DNA of 12,124 nucleotides, from contig JAFLCR010000052.1 of assembly GCA_017302755.1 (NCBI GenBank), positions 1 through 12,124 on the forward strand. The letters are read 5' to 3'. Origin of the DNA: Alphaproteobacteria bacterium (GTDB lineage: Bacteria > Pseudomonadota > Alphaproteobacteria > Rickettsiales > JAFLCR01). Below are positions 5,400 through 12,124 of this stretch, in pieces. The notes under the pieces were generated by a model. The model worked only from the letters and a program-made list of their open reading frames with translations. It ran no database searches and was not told the DNA's origin. Made by a program: the position numbers and the translations under genes. The first letter of the stretch is position 1. The number at the start of each line of letters is the position of its first letter.

Positions 5400-6755
5400 T
5401 CAGGCGGCGAGCCTCAGCTGCGGCTTGGTTTCGGGAAGCGCCTCACGACGGCCCACGGAAACATAAAGGAAGCCCTGTTCCGCCATGTCTTCAGGGTTAT
5501 AGATATTCCTGAGATCCACCATCACCGGCGCATTCATCAGGCGGGCGACGCGTTTAAGATCCAAATTCCGGAATTCGTTCCACTCGGTCACGATCACCAG
5601 CACATGGGCATCCGGCAGGGTGGCGTAGGCATCCTCGCACCACACGATTCTGTCGGAAGTCAGCATTTTCTTTGCTTCTTTCATGCCTTCGGGGTCGTAG
5701 ACGCGAATCTCTTTAGCTCCAGCCGAAACCAGCTCAGGAACGATCGCCAGGCTGGGGCTGTCGCGCATATCGTCCGTGTCGGGCTTAAAGGTCAGGCCAA
5801 GCACGGCGATGTTCCGTCCTTCGACGCTACCGCCCGCGGCATCGATGATCTTCTCCGCCATGCGCTTTTTGCGGTCGTCGTTTACCTCAACCACGGTTTC
5901 GATGATGCGGCTGGGTGCGCCCGCCGCCTGTGCGATTTTCACCAGGGCAAGCGTGTCCTTGGGGAAGCAGGAGCCGCCATAACCGGGCCCGGGCTGAAGG
6001 AAACGGCTGCCGATGCGGCTGTCCATGCCGATGCCTTTGGCAACATCCTGCACGTTCGCATCCACTTTTTCGCAGAGATCGGCCATTTCATTGATGAACG
6101 CAATCTTCGCGGCAAGAAAGGTGTTGCTTGCGTATTTGATGAGCTCCGAGGTGGCGATGTCCGTGAACAGCACGGGAATTTCGTCGCCACAGATGGGCTG
6201 GTAGAGTTTCGCCATGACTTCCTGGGCCATGATGTTTTCAATGCCCACCACCACACGGTCGGGGTGCATGAAATCCTCGATCGCCGAGCCTTCGCGTAAA
6301 AATTCGGGGTTGGAAGCAACGTCGAAGTGACCGGAAGGATTCGCCTGGCGAATGATCTCCGCAATTCTCTTGCCCGTGCCCACCGGAACGGTGGATTTGG
6401 TAACGATCACCTTATAGCCGTTCAAATTAGCGGCAATTTCTTCAGCTGCGGCGTACACATAACTCAGATCGGCATGACCGTCTTCCTTGCGCGTCGGGGT
6501 GCCCACGGCGATGAAAACCACGTCCGCGTCCCGAACCGCCTTGGGCAGATCGGTTGTAAAACTCAAGCGGCCAAGGCGGGCGTTTTTCTGCACCAGCGTA
6601 TCCAGCCCGGGTTCATAAATGGGGATTTCGCCTTTCAGCAGGCGGGAGATTTTCGCCTCATTCTTATCCACGCAAGTAACATCAAAACCAAAATCCGAAA
6701 AACAGGTGCCTGAAACCAGCCCCACATATCCCGTACCAATCACCGCTATGCGCAT
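5400..6755 (-). CDS. ugd: UDP-glucose 6-dehydrogenase
   Basis: Cytoplasmic enzyme oxidising UDP-glucose twice with NAD+ to give UDP-glucuronate. The 451-residue protein has the N-terminal dinucleotide fold GTGYVGLV (7-14), the family motifs VGTPT (84-88), TKSTVPVGT (119-127) and NPEFLREGSA (149-158), K207 and N211 in IKYASN, and the catalytic cysteine C263 in GPGYGGSCFPKD. The C-terminal domain has GLTFKPDTDDMRDSPS. The start is set by AAGGAG five bases upstream. It follows the PilZ-HlyD gene after 36 bases and is the last gene before a hairpin terminator. GDP-mannose dehydrogenase (AlgD) is a close relative and cannot be fully excluded by eye, but the N-terminal and C-terminal sequences read as the UDP-glucose type. 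It probably supplies the uronic-acid donor for the neighbouring synthase. Confidence 0.93.
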   Translation of the reverse strand: MRIAVIGTGYVGLVSGTCFSDFGFDVTCVDKNEAKISRLLKGEIPIYEPGLDTLVQKNARLGRLSFTTDLPKAVRDADVVFIAVGTPTRKEDGHADLSYVYAAAEEIAANLNGYKVIVTKSTVPVGTGKRIAEIIRQANPSGHFDVASNPEFLREGSAIEDFMHPDRVVVGIENIMAQEVMAKLYQPICGDEIPVLFTDIATSELIKYASNTFLAAKIAFINEMADLCEKVDANVQDVAKGIGMDSRIGSRFLQPGPGYGGSCFPKDTLALVKIAQAAGAPSRIIETVVEVNDDRKKRMAEKIIDAAGGSVEGRNIAVLGLTFKPDTDDMRDSPSLAIVPELVSAGAKEIRVYDPEGMKEAKKMLTSDRIVWCEDAYATLPDAHVLVIVTEWNEFRNLDLKRVARLMNAPVMVDLRNIYNPEDMAEQGFLYVSVGRREALPETKPQLRLAA

Positions 6756-6791
6756 GCGAACTCCTTATCTTCTTCTCTGATTATCCAAAAC

Positions 6792-8420
6792 TTAGAAAAA
6801 CACTGCTGCCGTATCGAGATACACTTTCACCTGCGCCGGCAGGCCCGCCTCGACGCGCGCAAGCTTGTGATCCGGCGTAATCATGACCTTGGCGTAAACA
6901 GGGTTCTTTTCGGCGAAATCCGCCAGGCCAAAACGCTTCTGCCCCAGATTCGCCACGTTGATCGCGCTCACCTTGCCGCGAATCACATCGCCACCATTGG
7001 CCAGCCGGATGTCCGCGTTATTGCCGACCGTGATCTTATGCACTTCGTCCTGGGGAATCAGGGCTTCGATCGAGTAATTTTCCGGCTTCTGCTCGATCAG
7101 CACATAGGCCAGGGTGCCGCCGGTGATCCAGGAATTATTCTGGGCGTTGATTTCCTCGACGATGCAGTCACATGGGCTTACCACCCGCAGTTCTGAAATC
7201 TGCTTCTGCAGTGCATCGATGCGCGCGGTCAACACGCTTCTTTCCGATTCCGCCATGGTCAACGCGTGCTTTAGATCCATACCGTCTTTCCCTTCAACAC
7301 GGCTGCCCGTGAAATAATAGCCTTTTCCGACCATGCGACGGTTGCTCTGCGCTTCCGCCAGCGTGGCCTGGGCCGCGCTCAGCTGTTGCTCGGCCTTGTC
7401 GAACATATCGCGCTGGTTATCAAAACTCGCTTCGGTCATGAGACCTTTTTCCTTAAGGATCTGTGCGCGCTCGAACTGGCGGGTGGCGGTTTCCATGCTC
7501 CGCTGCGCCCGGCGCAACGTAGCCTGCGCCCGCGATAGCTCGGATTCAGACAGGCTTCCGTATTCCTTGACGAATGCGTCCTGTCCTTCCAGCTGCTTCT
7601 TAAAGCTGACAATTTTGGCCTCGAGCGCCTGAAGGTTGGCTTTCGCCACCTCGAATTCGCCGACCAGCGCATCGTTCTTTACCGTGAACAATTCCTGCCC
7701 CTTGGCCACCACGGCCTTGGGCGCGGCAATTGCCGCCGTCACCATGCCGCTCGCGGGAGCGCGCATCTGCACCATCGGCACGGATACCGCCGCCACCGAG
7801 GCATCCACGGTGAAGATTTTCGAATAAACCGACACCAGCGTTACGAAAATCAACAACACGCCCGCAGACATGAGCGCCCCATAGCGCCAGTTTTCGCGCA
7901 GGTAAACCGCGGCCTGCTCCGGCGAGGTATCGCGCATGAGCGCGGGAAGGTTTTTGATATCCCTCACCAGCGTGGAAAGATTGCGCTGCGGGATTTCCGG
8001 CAGCGCAGGAGGCATGGCCGAGTTTTTGCTGATCACCTGGTCGATTTCAGCCAGTTCCCCATGAATGTAGGTATTCACAAAATAACGAAGCAGTTCTTCC
8101 TGTTCGCCGTTAAGGTTGACAAATTTGCAACCGATCGTCTTGGCGCTTTCGTTGCGGGTCACAATTTCCATTTCCACCGTCACCATGACGTTGAACCCGC
8201 GCAGCGGCATGGAAAGATGCGCCTGCAGGCGGTCGCCCGGTTCTGCCGGGAGGTCAAACTCCTGGATGCCTACACCGCCCAGCGACCAGTCGATGGCAGG
8301 AAAGCTGCGTCCGTTGATCAGCACATCCAGAGGTGTCTTCACGCGGATATGGCTGCGCTTGCTGTTTGGTTCCAGCATCACCTGCTCGGTATCGTAGCGC
8401 TGTACGGATTTCTGGCTCAT
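6792..8420 (-). CDS. Alg44-like c-di-GMP-binding PilZ domain / HlyD-type periplasmic protein
   Basis: Protein of 542 residues. A cytoplasmic PilZ domain (about 15-120) carries the whole c-di-GMP motif: R22 and R26 in RSHIR, then D44, S46 and G49 in DWSLGG. One membrane helix follows at about 181-200. The periplasmic part has a lipoyl-like half (MRAPASGMVTAAI), a long heptad-like coiled coil (about 250-360 and 385-415), the second lipoyl half (LRVVSPCDCIVEEINAQ) and a beta-barrel end. This is the plan of Alg44, the c-di-GMP receptor and co-polymerase of alginate synthesis, but the P. aeruginosa protein is about 389 residues, so the coiled coil here is much longer. It overlaps the synthase gene by four bases (ATGA), with AAGGA upstream. 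It probably binds the synthase and gates polymerisation with c-di-GMP. Confidence 0.88.
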   Translation of the reverse strand: MSQKSVQRYDTEQVMLEPNSKRSHIRVKTPLDVLINGRSFPAIDWSLGGVGIQEFDLPAEPGDRLQAHLSMPLRGFNVMVTVEMEIVTRNESAKTIGCKFVNLNGEQEELLRYFVNTYIHGELAEIDQVISKNSAMPPALPEIPQRNLSTLVRDIKNLPALMRDTSPEQAAVYLRENWRYGALMSAGVLLIFVTLVSVYSKIFTVDASVAAVSVPMVQMRAPASGMVTAAIAAPKAVVAKGQELFTVKNDALVGEFEVAKANLQALEAKIVSFKKQLEGQDAFVKEYGSLSESELSRAQATLRRAQRSMETATRQFERAQILKEKGLMTEASFDNQRDMFDKAEQQLSAAQATLAEAQSNRRMVGKGYYFTGSRVEGKDGMDLKHALTMAESERSVLTARIDALQKQISELRVVSPCDCIVEEINAQNNSWITGGTLAYVLIEQKPENYSIEALIPQDEVHKITVGNNADIRLANGGDVIRGKVSAINVANLGQKRFGLADFAEKNPVYAKVMITPDHKLARVEAGLPAQVKVYLDTAAVFF

Positions 8421-11167
8421 GACGTTACTTCCTTGCCTTCACTATCGATGATTCTGTTGCCTTCGCCGTCCGGCGTCGCCCAATGCGCGTCGCCTTTGGT
8501 GCGGTATACTTTAGGCCAGGGATGGCCGGCCCTTGGTTCCAGATACTTCACTTGCACCTCATTATGGTGTGCGAAGCCTCCATGAAAATTCACATCGCAA
8601 TCACTGTCCAGGCGGCGAATAACGTTGTGGTGGCTCGACCACTGGAAGGCCAGGTGCCGCAAGCCGCGCAGATAAACATTGTCGAACGCGCCGTAAGCGG
8701 TGCGCGAAATGCGGAAATAACCGCTGCCCTGCTTGCCTTTATTCCAGGCTTCCTGAAGGTAGATGTTCTTGAACTGCGGGGCATAAACCGTATCCAGGTG
8801 AACCGCATGACGGCCCGCCCGCACGACCTGCACGTTGTTCAGGCGGATATGCGCCGCGCCGGAGATGGTGATGCCATCGACCATATTCTCGGGTTTTACG
8901 TTTTCATATTCCGTCGCAGACGGAGCACCGCCAATATCATAAAACACGGTCAGGTTCTTGAGCGCCACGTGCTTTACCAGCTGGACGAGATGCGCTTTGC
9001 TGTCCGCCGCCAGGTCAACGCCAACCGGCTTATCGAGCAGCAACTTTCCGCTCCCGAGCACTTGTTTTACTTCTACCAGCGTCTGACGAAGGTAGGGGAA
9101 TTCACGGCGCCATTCCTTGCTGCCAAGCTTGTTAAAAAACGCGTCGTCGTTCGGCTGGCGCAGCAGCAGCATATCGCCAGGAAAGAATTGCGGCAGTTTG
9201 CCCCTTAGCTCAATCTCCCGGTCGTCGGCTGCAATGGCCTTGGTCAGGCGCAGATTGCCTTTCATCTGCTGTTTGATATCTACCTCGCTCACGATGCGCA
9301 CCACACCGAGCGTTTTTTCCTCATCCTGTTCCGACGACGAAAAACTAGCCTTAAGAATGGTTTTGCCCGTGCCTGCACCTTCAATCGTGATGCCACTCTT
9401 GCTGATCACCAGCGGCTGCGAAAGCAGAATCGTGCCTTCGCCAAGCCGAATAACAGCGCCGTTTTCCGCTTTGGCAATCGCCGCGCGCAGGGTGGTTTCA
9501 TCCAGAATACCTGGAACGGCGGCAGGCTGAGCGGTTTCCGCGATGGAATCCGAAACAAAGATATGTCGCAGGATCAAGCTGTCCGGCAAGGGCAGGGAGT
9601 TGCTGGCAATCGCCACACCCAGCACCAGGCTGCCAAGCGCCAAAACGTTGATGTAATTGCTCCAGAATCTATGCCCCGCCATTTCCTTACCGACATTGCC
9701 GGTAATTGTCTGGCGCGTCCATTTCTGCTTGTTCAGTCGGAAGAGGATATAAGCTTTCGTCGCCGCGCCGATGATCTGGTTGAAATAGGTGAGCAGCGGC
9801 GCGTAAGCGCTGAAGCGCCGGCGCTGTCCCATCACGACGAGCGCGTAGATAAACCGCGTGAACATCACCCAAAGCAAATAGCCGCACAACATTGCCGGAT
9901 GCACCGTGAACGCCAGAAAGAGCGCCCCTAGAAGCCCATACAGCGACGTCCACATCGAAATCTTCTGGTCCACCAGGCACCACCAGGTGAACAGCCCCAT
10001 GCTCTTGGGGCCAAGCGCCACGGCGCGGCCATTGTTGCGCAGCATATTACCGAACCAACGCGTCATCAGCTTGATGGCGCCTTCGCTGAACGTATCCGCC
10101 GGCTGCCCTTCCAGGCAGTACACCTGCACATCGGGCAGGTAAATCATGTCCCAGCCGTTCTTGAGCGTCCAGAACCATGTGGATTTGTCGTCACCGGTCA
10201 GGAAGCGGAACTTGCCGAACCGCCAATGCTCGAGAGCGTCGTTCTGCAGCATATCAATGAACGTAGGATGGGTGGCAATCGAAGCCCTGAACACCGAAAA
10301 CCGCCCCGTCAGCACCAGCAGCTTTTTGGAAAGGCTCATTGATTGCATCAGCAAGTGGCGCTGGGCAAAGCGCAGATCGTACCATTCTTTGAAAAGGTTG
10401 GAGCCGGTAATGCAGCCCCGGAAATCCACGGTCAACGCGCCCAGGCGCGGCATCAGCATGAAAAAGGGAATGGATTTCTCAAAAGTGCCCGGTATGAGCT
10501 GGCTGTCGCCATCCATGAATATCACGGCGGCATCGCGGTGCGGCGTGCGGCGCGAAATGGCGCGCAGAATTTCCGCCATGGCGTCGCGCTTGCCGGTACC
10601 TGCCTGAAACATCACGACAAGCTTGATATTCGCGGGCGGCTGCATGCGGTCGAATATCAGGCGCAGCAACTCTTCGTCGCTTTTATCGGTGACGCCGGCG
10701 ACGATCGTGGCCGGGGCGCCGTAGCGCACGCATTCGTCGATGATGGATTTATACGCCCGCAGGCTCACTTCCGGCTGGATCTGATAGGTCGTCACCAGCA
10801 CGTAGACGTGCGGCGCGCGGATATGCGCCGCCTTATCGGCATAACGGCGCCAGACGGGAAAGGTAATGAAGCGGTAGTAAAGAGAACGGACGAAATGGAC
10901 CATCATCCAGCTGTATCGCCAGATCATGATGATGCCGACACTGGCAAGAAAGGGCTTCGCGGCATCCCGCACCAGCGCGCTGTCCCAGGCGGAACGCGGC
11001 ACATGGAGGGAGAGCAGCACCATGACGGAGAGGTAAATCAGGCAGATCAGCACATGATCACGCGCAGGAGCGAAGCTGGGCAACAGGGGAAAAAGGCGCT
11101 TGACGGCAGCGGGCCGTTCCTGCCGGGCAATCATCGCTTCCGCCGCTGGGTGCATGACGTGTGTCAT
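8417..11167 (-). CDS. Alg8-type GT2 polysaccharide synthase fused to a C-terminal right-handed beta-helix domain
   Basis: Protein of 916 residues. Residues 1-530 are an Alg8-like processive glycosyltransferase family 2 synthase. Membrane helices lie at about 38-56 and 73-92. The cytoplasmic catalytic domain has the DxD motif MDGDSQ (D219, D221), TGDDKST (D326, D327, K328) and TRWFGNMLRNNGRA (369-382, in place of QxxRW). Further helices lie at about 404-447 and 503-524. In P. aeruginosa Alg8 the equivalent Asp and Asp-Asp-Lys residues are, from memory, reported as essential. After the last helix, residues 550-916 have repeated short strands (GITIEGAG, VALKNLTVFY, GITISGAAHIRLNNVQVV) typical of a parallel beta-helix, placed in the periplasm. 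Pseudomonas keeps a beta-helix epimerase, AlgG, as a separate secreted protein. The fused domain lacks AlgG's DPHD motif, so epimerase, lyase or plain binding remain open. It is first in its operon and overlaps the PilZ-HlyD gene. Confidence 0.9.
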   Translation of the reverse strand: MTHVMHPAAEAMIARQERPAAVKRLFPLLPSFAPARDHVLICLIYLSVMVLLSLHVPRSAWDSALVRDAAKPFLASVGIIMIWRYSWMMVHFVRSLYYRFITFPVWRRYADKAAHIRAPHVYVLVTTYQIQPEVSLRAYKSIIDECVRYGAPATIVAGVTDKSDEELLRLIFDRMQPPANIKLVVMFQAGTGKRDAMAEILRAISRRTPHRDAAVIFMDGDSQLIPGTFEKSIPFFMLMPRLGALTVDFRGCITGSNLFKEWYDLRFAQRHLLMQSMSLSKKLLVLTGRFSVFRASIATHPTFIDMLQNDALEHWRFGKFRFLTGDDKSTWFWTLKNGWDMIYLPDVQVYCLEGQPADTFSEGAIKLMTRWFGNMLRNNGRAVALGPKSMGLFTWWCLVDQKISMWTSLYGLLGALFLAFTVHPAMLCGYLLWVMFTRFIYALVVMGQRRRFSAYAPLLTYFNQIIGAATKAYILFRLNKQKWTRQTITGNVGKEMAGHRFWSNYINVLALGSLVLGVAIASNSLPLPDSLILRHIFVSDSIAETAQPAAVPGILDETTLRAAIAKAENGAVIRLGEGTILLSQPLVISKSGITIEGAGTGKTILKASFSSSEQDEEKTLGVVRIVSEVDIKQQMKGNLRLTKAIAADDREIELRGKLPQFFPGDMLLLRQPNDDAFFNKLGSKEWRREFPYLRQTLVEVKQVLGSGKLLLDKPVGVDLAADSKAHLVQLVKHVALKNLTVFYDIGGAPSATEYENVKPENMVDGITISGAAHIRLNNVQVVRAGRHAVHLDTVYAPQFKNIYLQEAWNKGKQGSGYFRISRTAYGAFDNVYLRGLRHLAFQWSSHHNVIRRLDSDCDVNFHGGFAHHNEVQVKYLEPRAGHPWPKVYRTKGDAHWATPDGEGNRIIDSEGKEVTS

Positions 11168-11201
11168 CGCCGAATTGCCTCGTTTCAGAACAGCTCGTTC
11201 C

Positions 11202-11228
11202 CCTATACCATAGCGCTTCGGGGGTCAA
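11202..11228 (-). promoter_or_regulatory. Candidate promoter of the synthase operon
   Basis: On the minus strand TTGACC (11228-11223) and TATAGG (11207-11202) are 15 bases apart, each close to consensus with a slightly short spacer. Initiation near 11196 leaves a leader of about 29 bases with GAGG ten bases before the ATG. A short spacer is consistent with a promoter that needs an activator. Confidence 0.5.
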
Positions 11229-11237
11229 GCAAAATTC

Positions 11238-11253
11238 GTTAATTGTTGATTAA
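11238..11253 (-). promoter_or_regulatory. CtrA-type binding site upstream of the synthase operon
   Basis: The minus-strand sequence TTAATCAACAATTAAC matches the full CtrA consensus TTAA-N7-TTAA(C) exactly. It lies 9 bases upstream of the candidate -35 and is centred near -50 relative to the predicted start, a usual place for an activator. A second half-site, TTAACCAT, is at 11361-11368 further upstream. CtrA is the cell-cycle response regulator of alphaproteobacteria; whether this genome has it is not shown in the window. Confidence 0.5.
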
Positions 11254-11302
11254 TGTTACGGCACAATAACGGACAAATATTGCAGTCATGTGGCAACCGC
11301 GA

Positions 11303-11365
11303 AATGAAACAAAAATAATATAAAAAAGAAAACAGTGCCGTGCCCGAAGGCCATCAGGAAATGGT
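11303..11365 (-). terminator. Possible metC terminator
   Basis: After the metC stop the minus strand carries GCC-TTCG-GGC, a short stem with a stable UUCG loop, and then a long T-rich tract (11303-11335) with runs of five and six T. The stem is only three solid base pairs and is separated from the T-tract, so this is a weak call. Confidence 0.25.
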
Positions 11366-11383
11366 TAAGGAAGTGCGGATTGC

Positions 11384-12124
11384 TTACTTTATGCGCGCAA
11401 ACCCTGCATCAAGATCGGCGATCAGATCGCCGGCATCTTCCAGCCCCGCGTGGATCCTCACCAGAACGCCTTCTTGCGCCCACGGCACGGCGGTGCGGGT
11501 GAGGGTCTTGTCCACGGGAAGCATCAGGCTTTCATAGCCCCCCCAGGAGAAGCCCATGCGGAAGATGCGCATTCCCTCCACCATCGCCGCCAGAGCGGGG
11601 CGGGGAACGGGTTTCATGAGAAAAGAAAACAGGCTGCTGGAACCTGTGAAGTCGCGCTTCCACAGCTCATGGCCGGGGCAGGAGGCAAACGCCGGATGCA
11701 GCATGCGTACTACCTCAGGCCTTGCCTCGAGCCACGAAGCCAGGCGGAGCGCGGTTTCCTGGTGCCTTGCCAGCCGCGCCGCCATAGAGCGCAGACCCCG
11801 CAACGCCAAATAACAATCCTGCGGGTTCACGTGTCCGCCATCGAGATTGTTCGTGCGGCGCAGCCGCTTGACGAGCGCCTTGCTTCCCGTCACCACCCCC
11901 ATGATCACATCGGAATGACCGTTGATGTATTTGGTGACCGCCTGAAGCGAAAGGTCCACCCCGTGCTCGAACGGACGGAAGAAGAGGGGCGTCGCCCAGG
12001 TGTTGTCGAGCACCACCAGCGCCCCCGCCGCATGGGCGGCTTTGGCGATGGCGGGAATATCCTGCACTTCAAAGGTGAGCGAGCCGGGGCTTTCGGTGAA
12101 CACCACCTTGGTGTTCGGCTTGAT
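11384..12124 (-). CDS. metC: Cystathionine beta-lyase (partial, C-terminal part)
   Basis: Pyridoxal-phosphate enzyme of the Cys/Met metabolism family that cleaves cystathionine to homocysteine, pyruvate and ammonia in methionine synthesis. The visible 246 codons run from IKPNTKVVFTESPGS to the stop; the N-terminal part lies beyond base 12124. Landmarks include ESPGSLTFEV, LDNTWATPLFF, which has the aspartate that holds the cofactor nitrogen, and TKYINGHSD with the lysine that binds the cofactor. SWGGYESL and RIHAGLED near the end are also characteristic. DNTWATP and the HSD after the lysine favour bacterial MetC over cystathionine gamma-synthase or gamma-lyase, though the family has overlapping specificities. 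It reads in the same direction as the synthase operon but is separated from it by 216 bases with a promoter and a T-rich tract. Confidence 0.9.
   Translation of the reverse strand: MKPNTKVVFTESPGSLTFEVQDIPAIAKAAHAAGALVVLDNTWATPLFFRPFEHGVDLSLQAVTKYINGHSDVIMGVVTGSKALVKRLRRTNNLDGGHVNPQDCYLALRGLRSMAARLARHQETALRLASWLEARPEVVRMLHPAFASCPGHELWKRDFTGSSSLFSFLMKPVPRPALAAMVEGMRIFRMGFSWGGYESLMLPVDKTLTRTAVPWAQEGVLVRIHAGLEDAGDLIADLDAGFARIK

Noticed and set aside
4542..6299. A 585-codon open frame on the plus strand
   Set aside because: It lies antisense to pgi and ugd, which have full sets of family motifs. Its translation has no domain, and long antisense frames are expected in GC-rich coding DNA.
8417..9520. 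Possibility that the beta-helix is a separate gene
   Set aside because: The frame is continuous from 11167 to 8417, with no stop and no convincing internal ribosome binding site and start at the junction near residues 525-560.

Overview
The window looks like part of an alphaproteobacterial chromosome. It is GC-rich and gene-dense. It has the short (about 430-residue) type of glucose-6-phosphate isomerase, alphaproteobacterial-looking UDP-glucose dehydrogenase and cystathionine beta-lyase, and a perfect CtrA-type box in front of the main operon. The genus cannot be read from the sequence alone.

Layout. At the left edge, on the minus strand, are the start of a membrane-anchored or exported protein and, overlapping it, a small one-helix protein resembling the anti-sigma part of a metal-sensing ECF system. 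A yaiI (DUF188) gene diverges from them. It converges on a small P-loop kinase-like gene, with a perfect hairpin between the two. Next comes an AT-richer patch (about 1564-3038). It holds a perfectly nested palindrome flanked by 8-bp direct repeats, the broken left end of an IS3-like element, and a secreted RTX calcium-binding protein whose composition differs from its neighbours.

From 3064 to 11167 every gene is on the minus strand. Read in the direction of transcription these are: (1) a 916-residue fusion of an Alg8-type polysaccharide synthase with a C-terminal right-handed beta-helix; (2) an Alg44-like protein with a complete c-di-GMP-binding PilZ motif, one membrane helix and a long HlyD-type periplasmic part; (3) UDP-glucose 6-dehydrogenase; then a hairpin terminator and a likely new promoter; (4) glucose-6-phosphate isomerase; and (5) a His-rich zinc-type cation diffusion facilitator whose start lies one base after the isomerase stop. 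At the right edge is the 3' part of metC.

How the genes fit together. Genes 1-3 look like a compact, synthase-dependent exopolysaccharide operon. Ugd makes UDP-glucuronate, the Alg8-like domain polymerises it across the inner membrane, PilZ senses c-di-GMP to switch it on, and the fused beta-helix is placed to modify or cut the chain as it emerges in the periplasm. A sugar-nucleotide dehydrogenase of Ugd type instead of an AlgD type suggests the polymer is not ordinary alginate. A CtrA box would tie production to the cell cycle. No AlgK/AlgE-like exporter, AlgX/J/F acetylation protein or mannose pathway gene is present in this window. The fusion operon is the most interesting part of the sequence.
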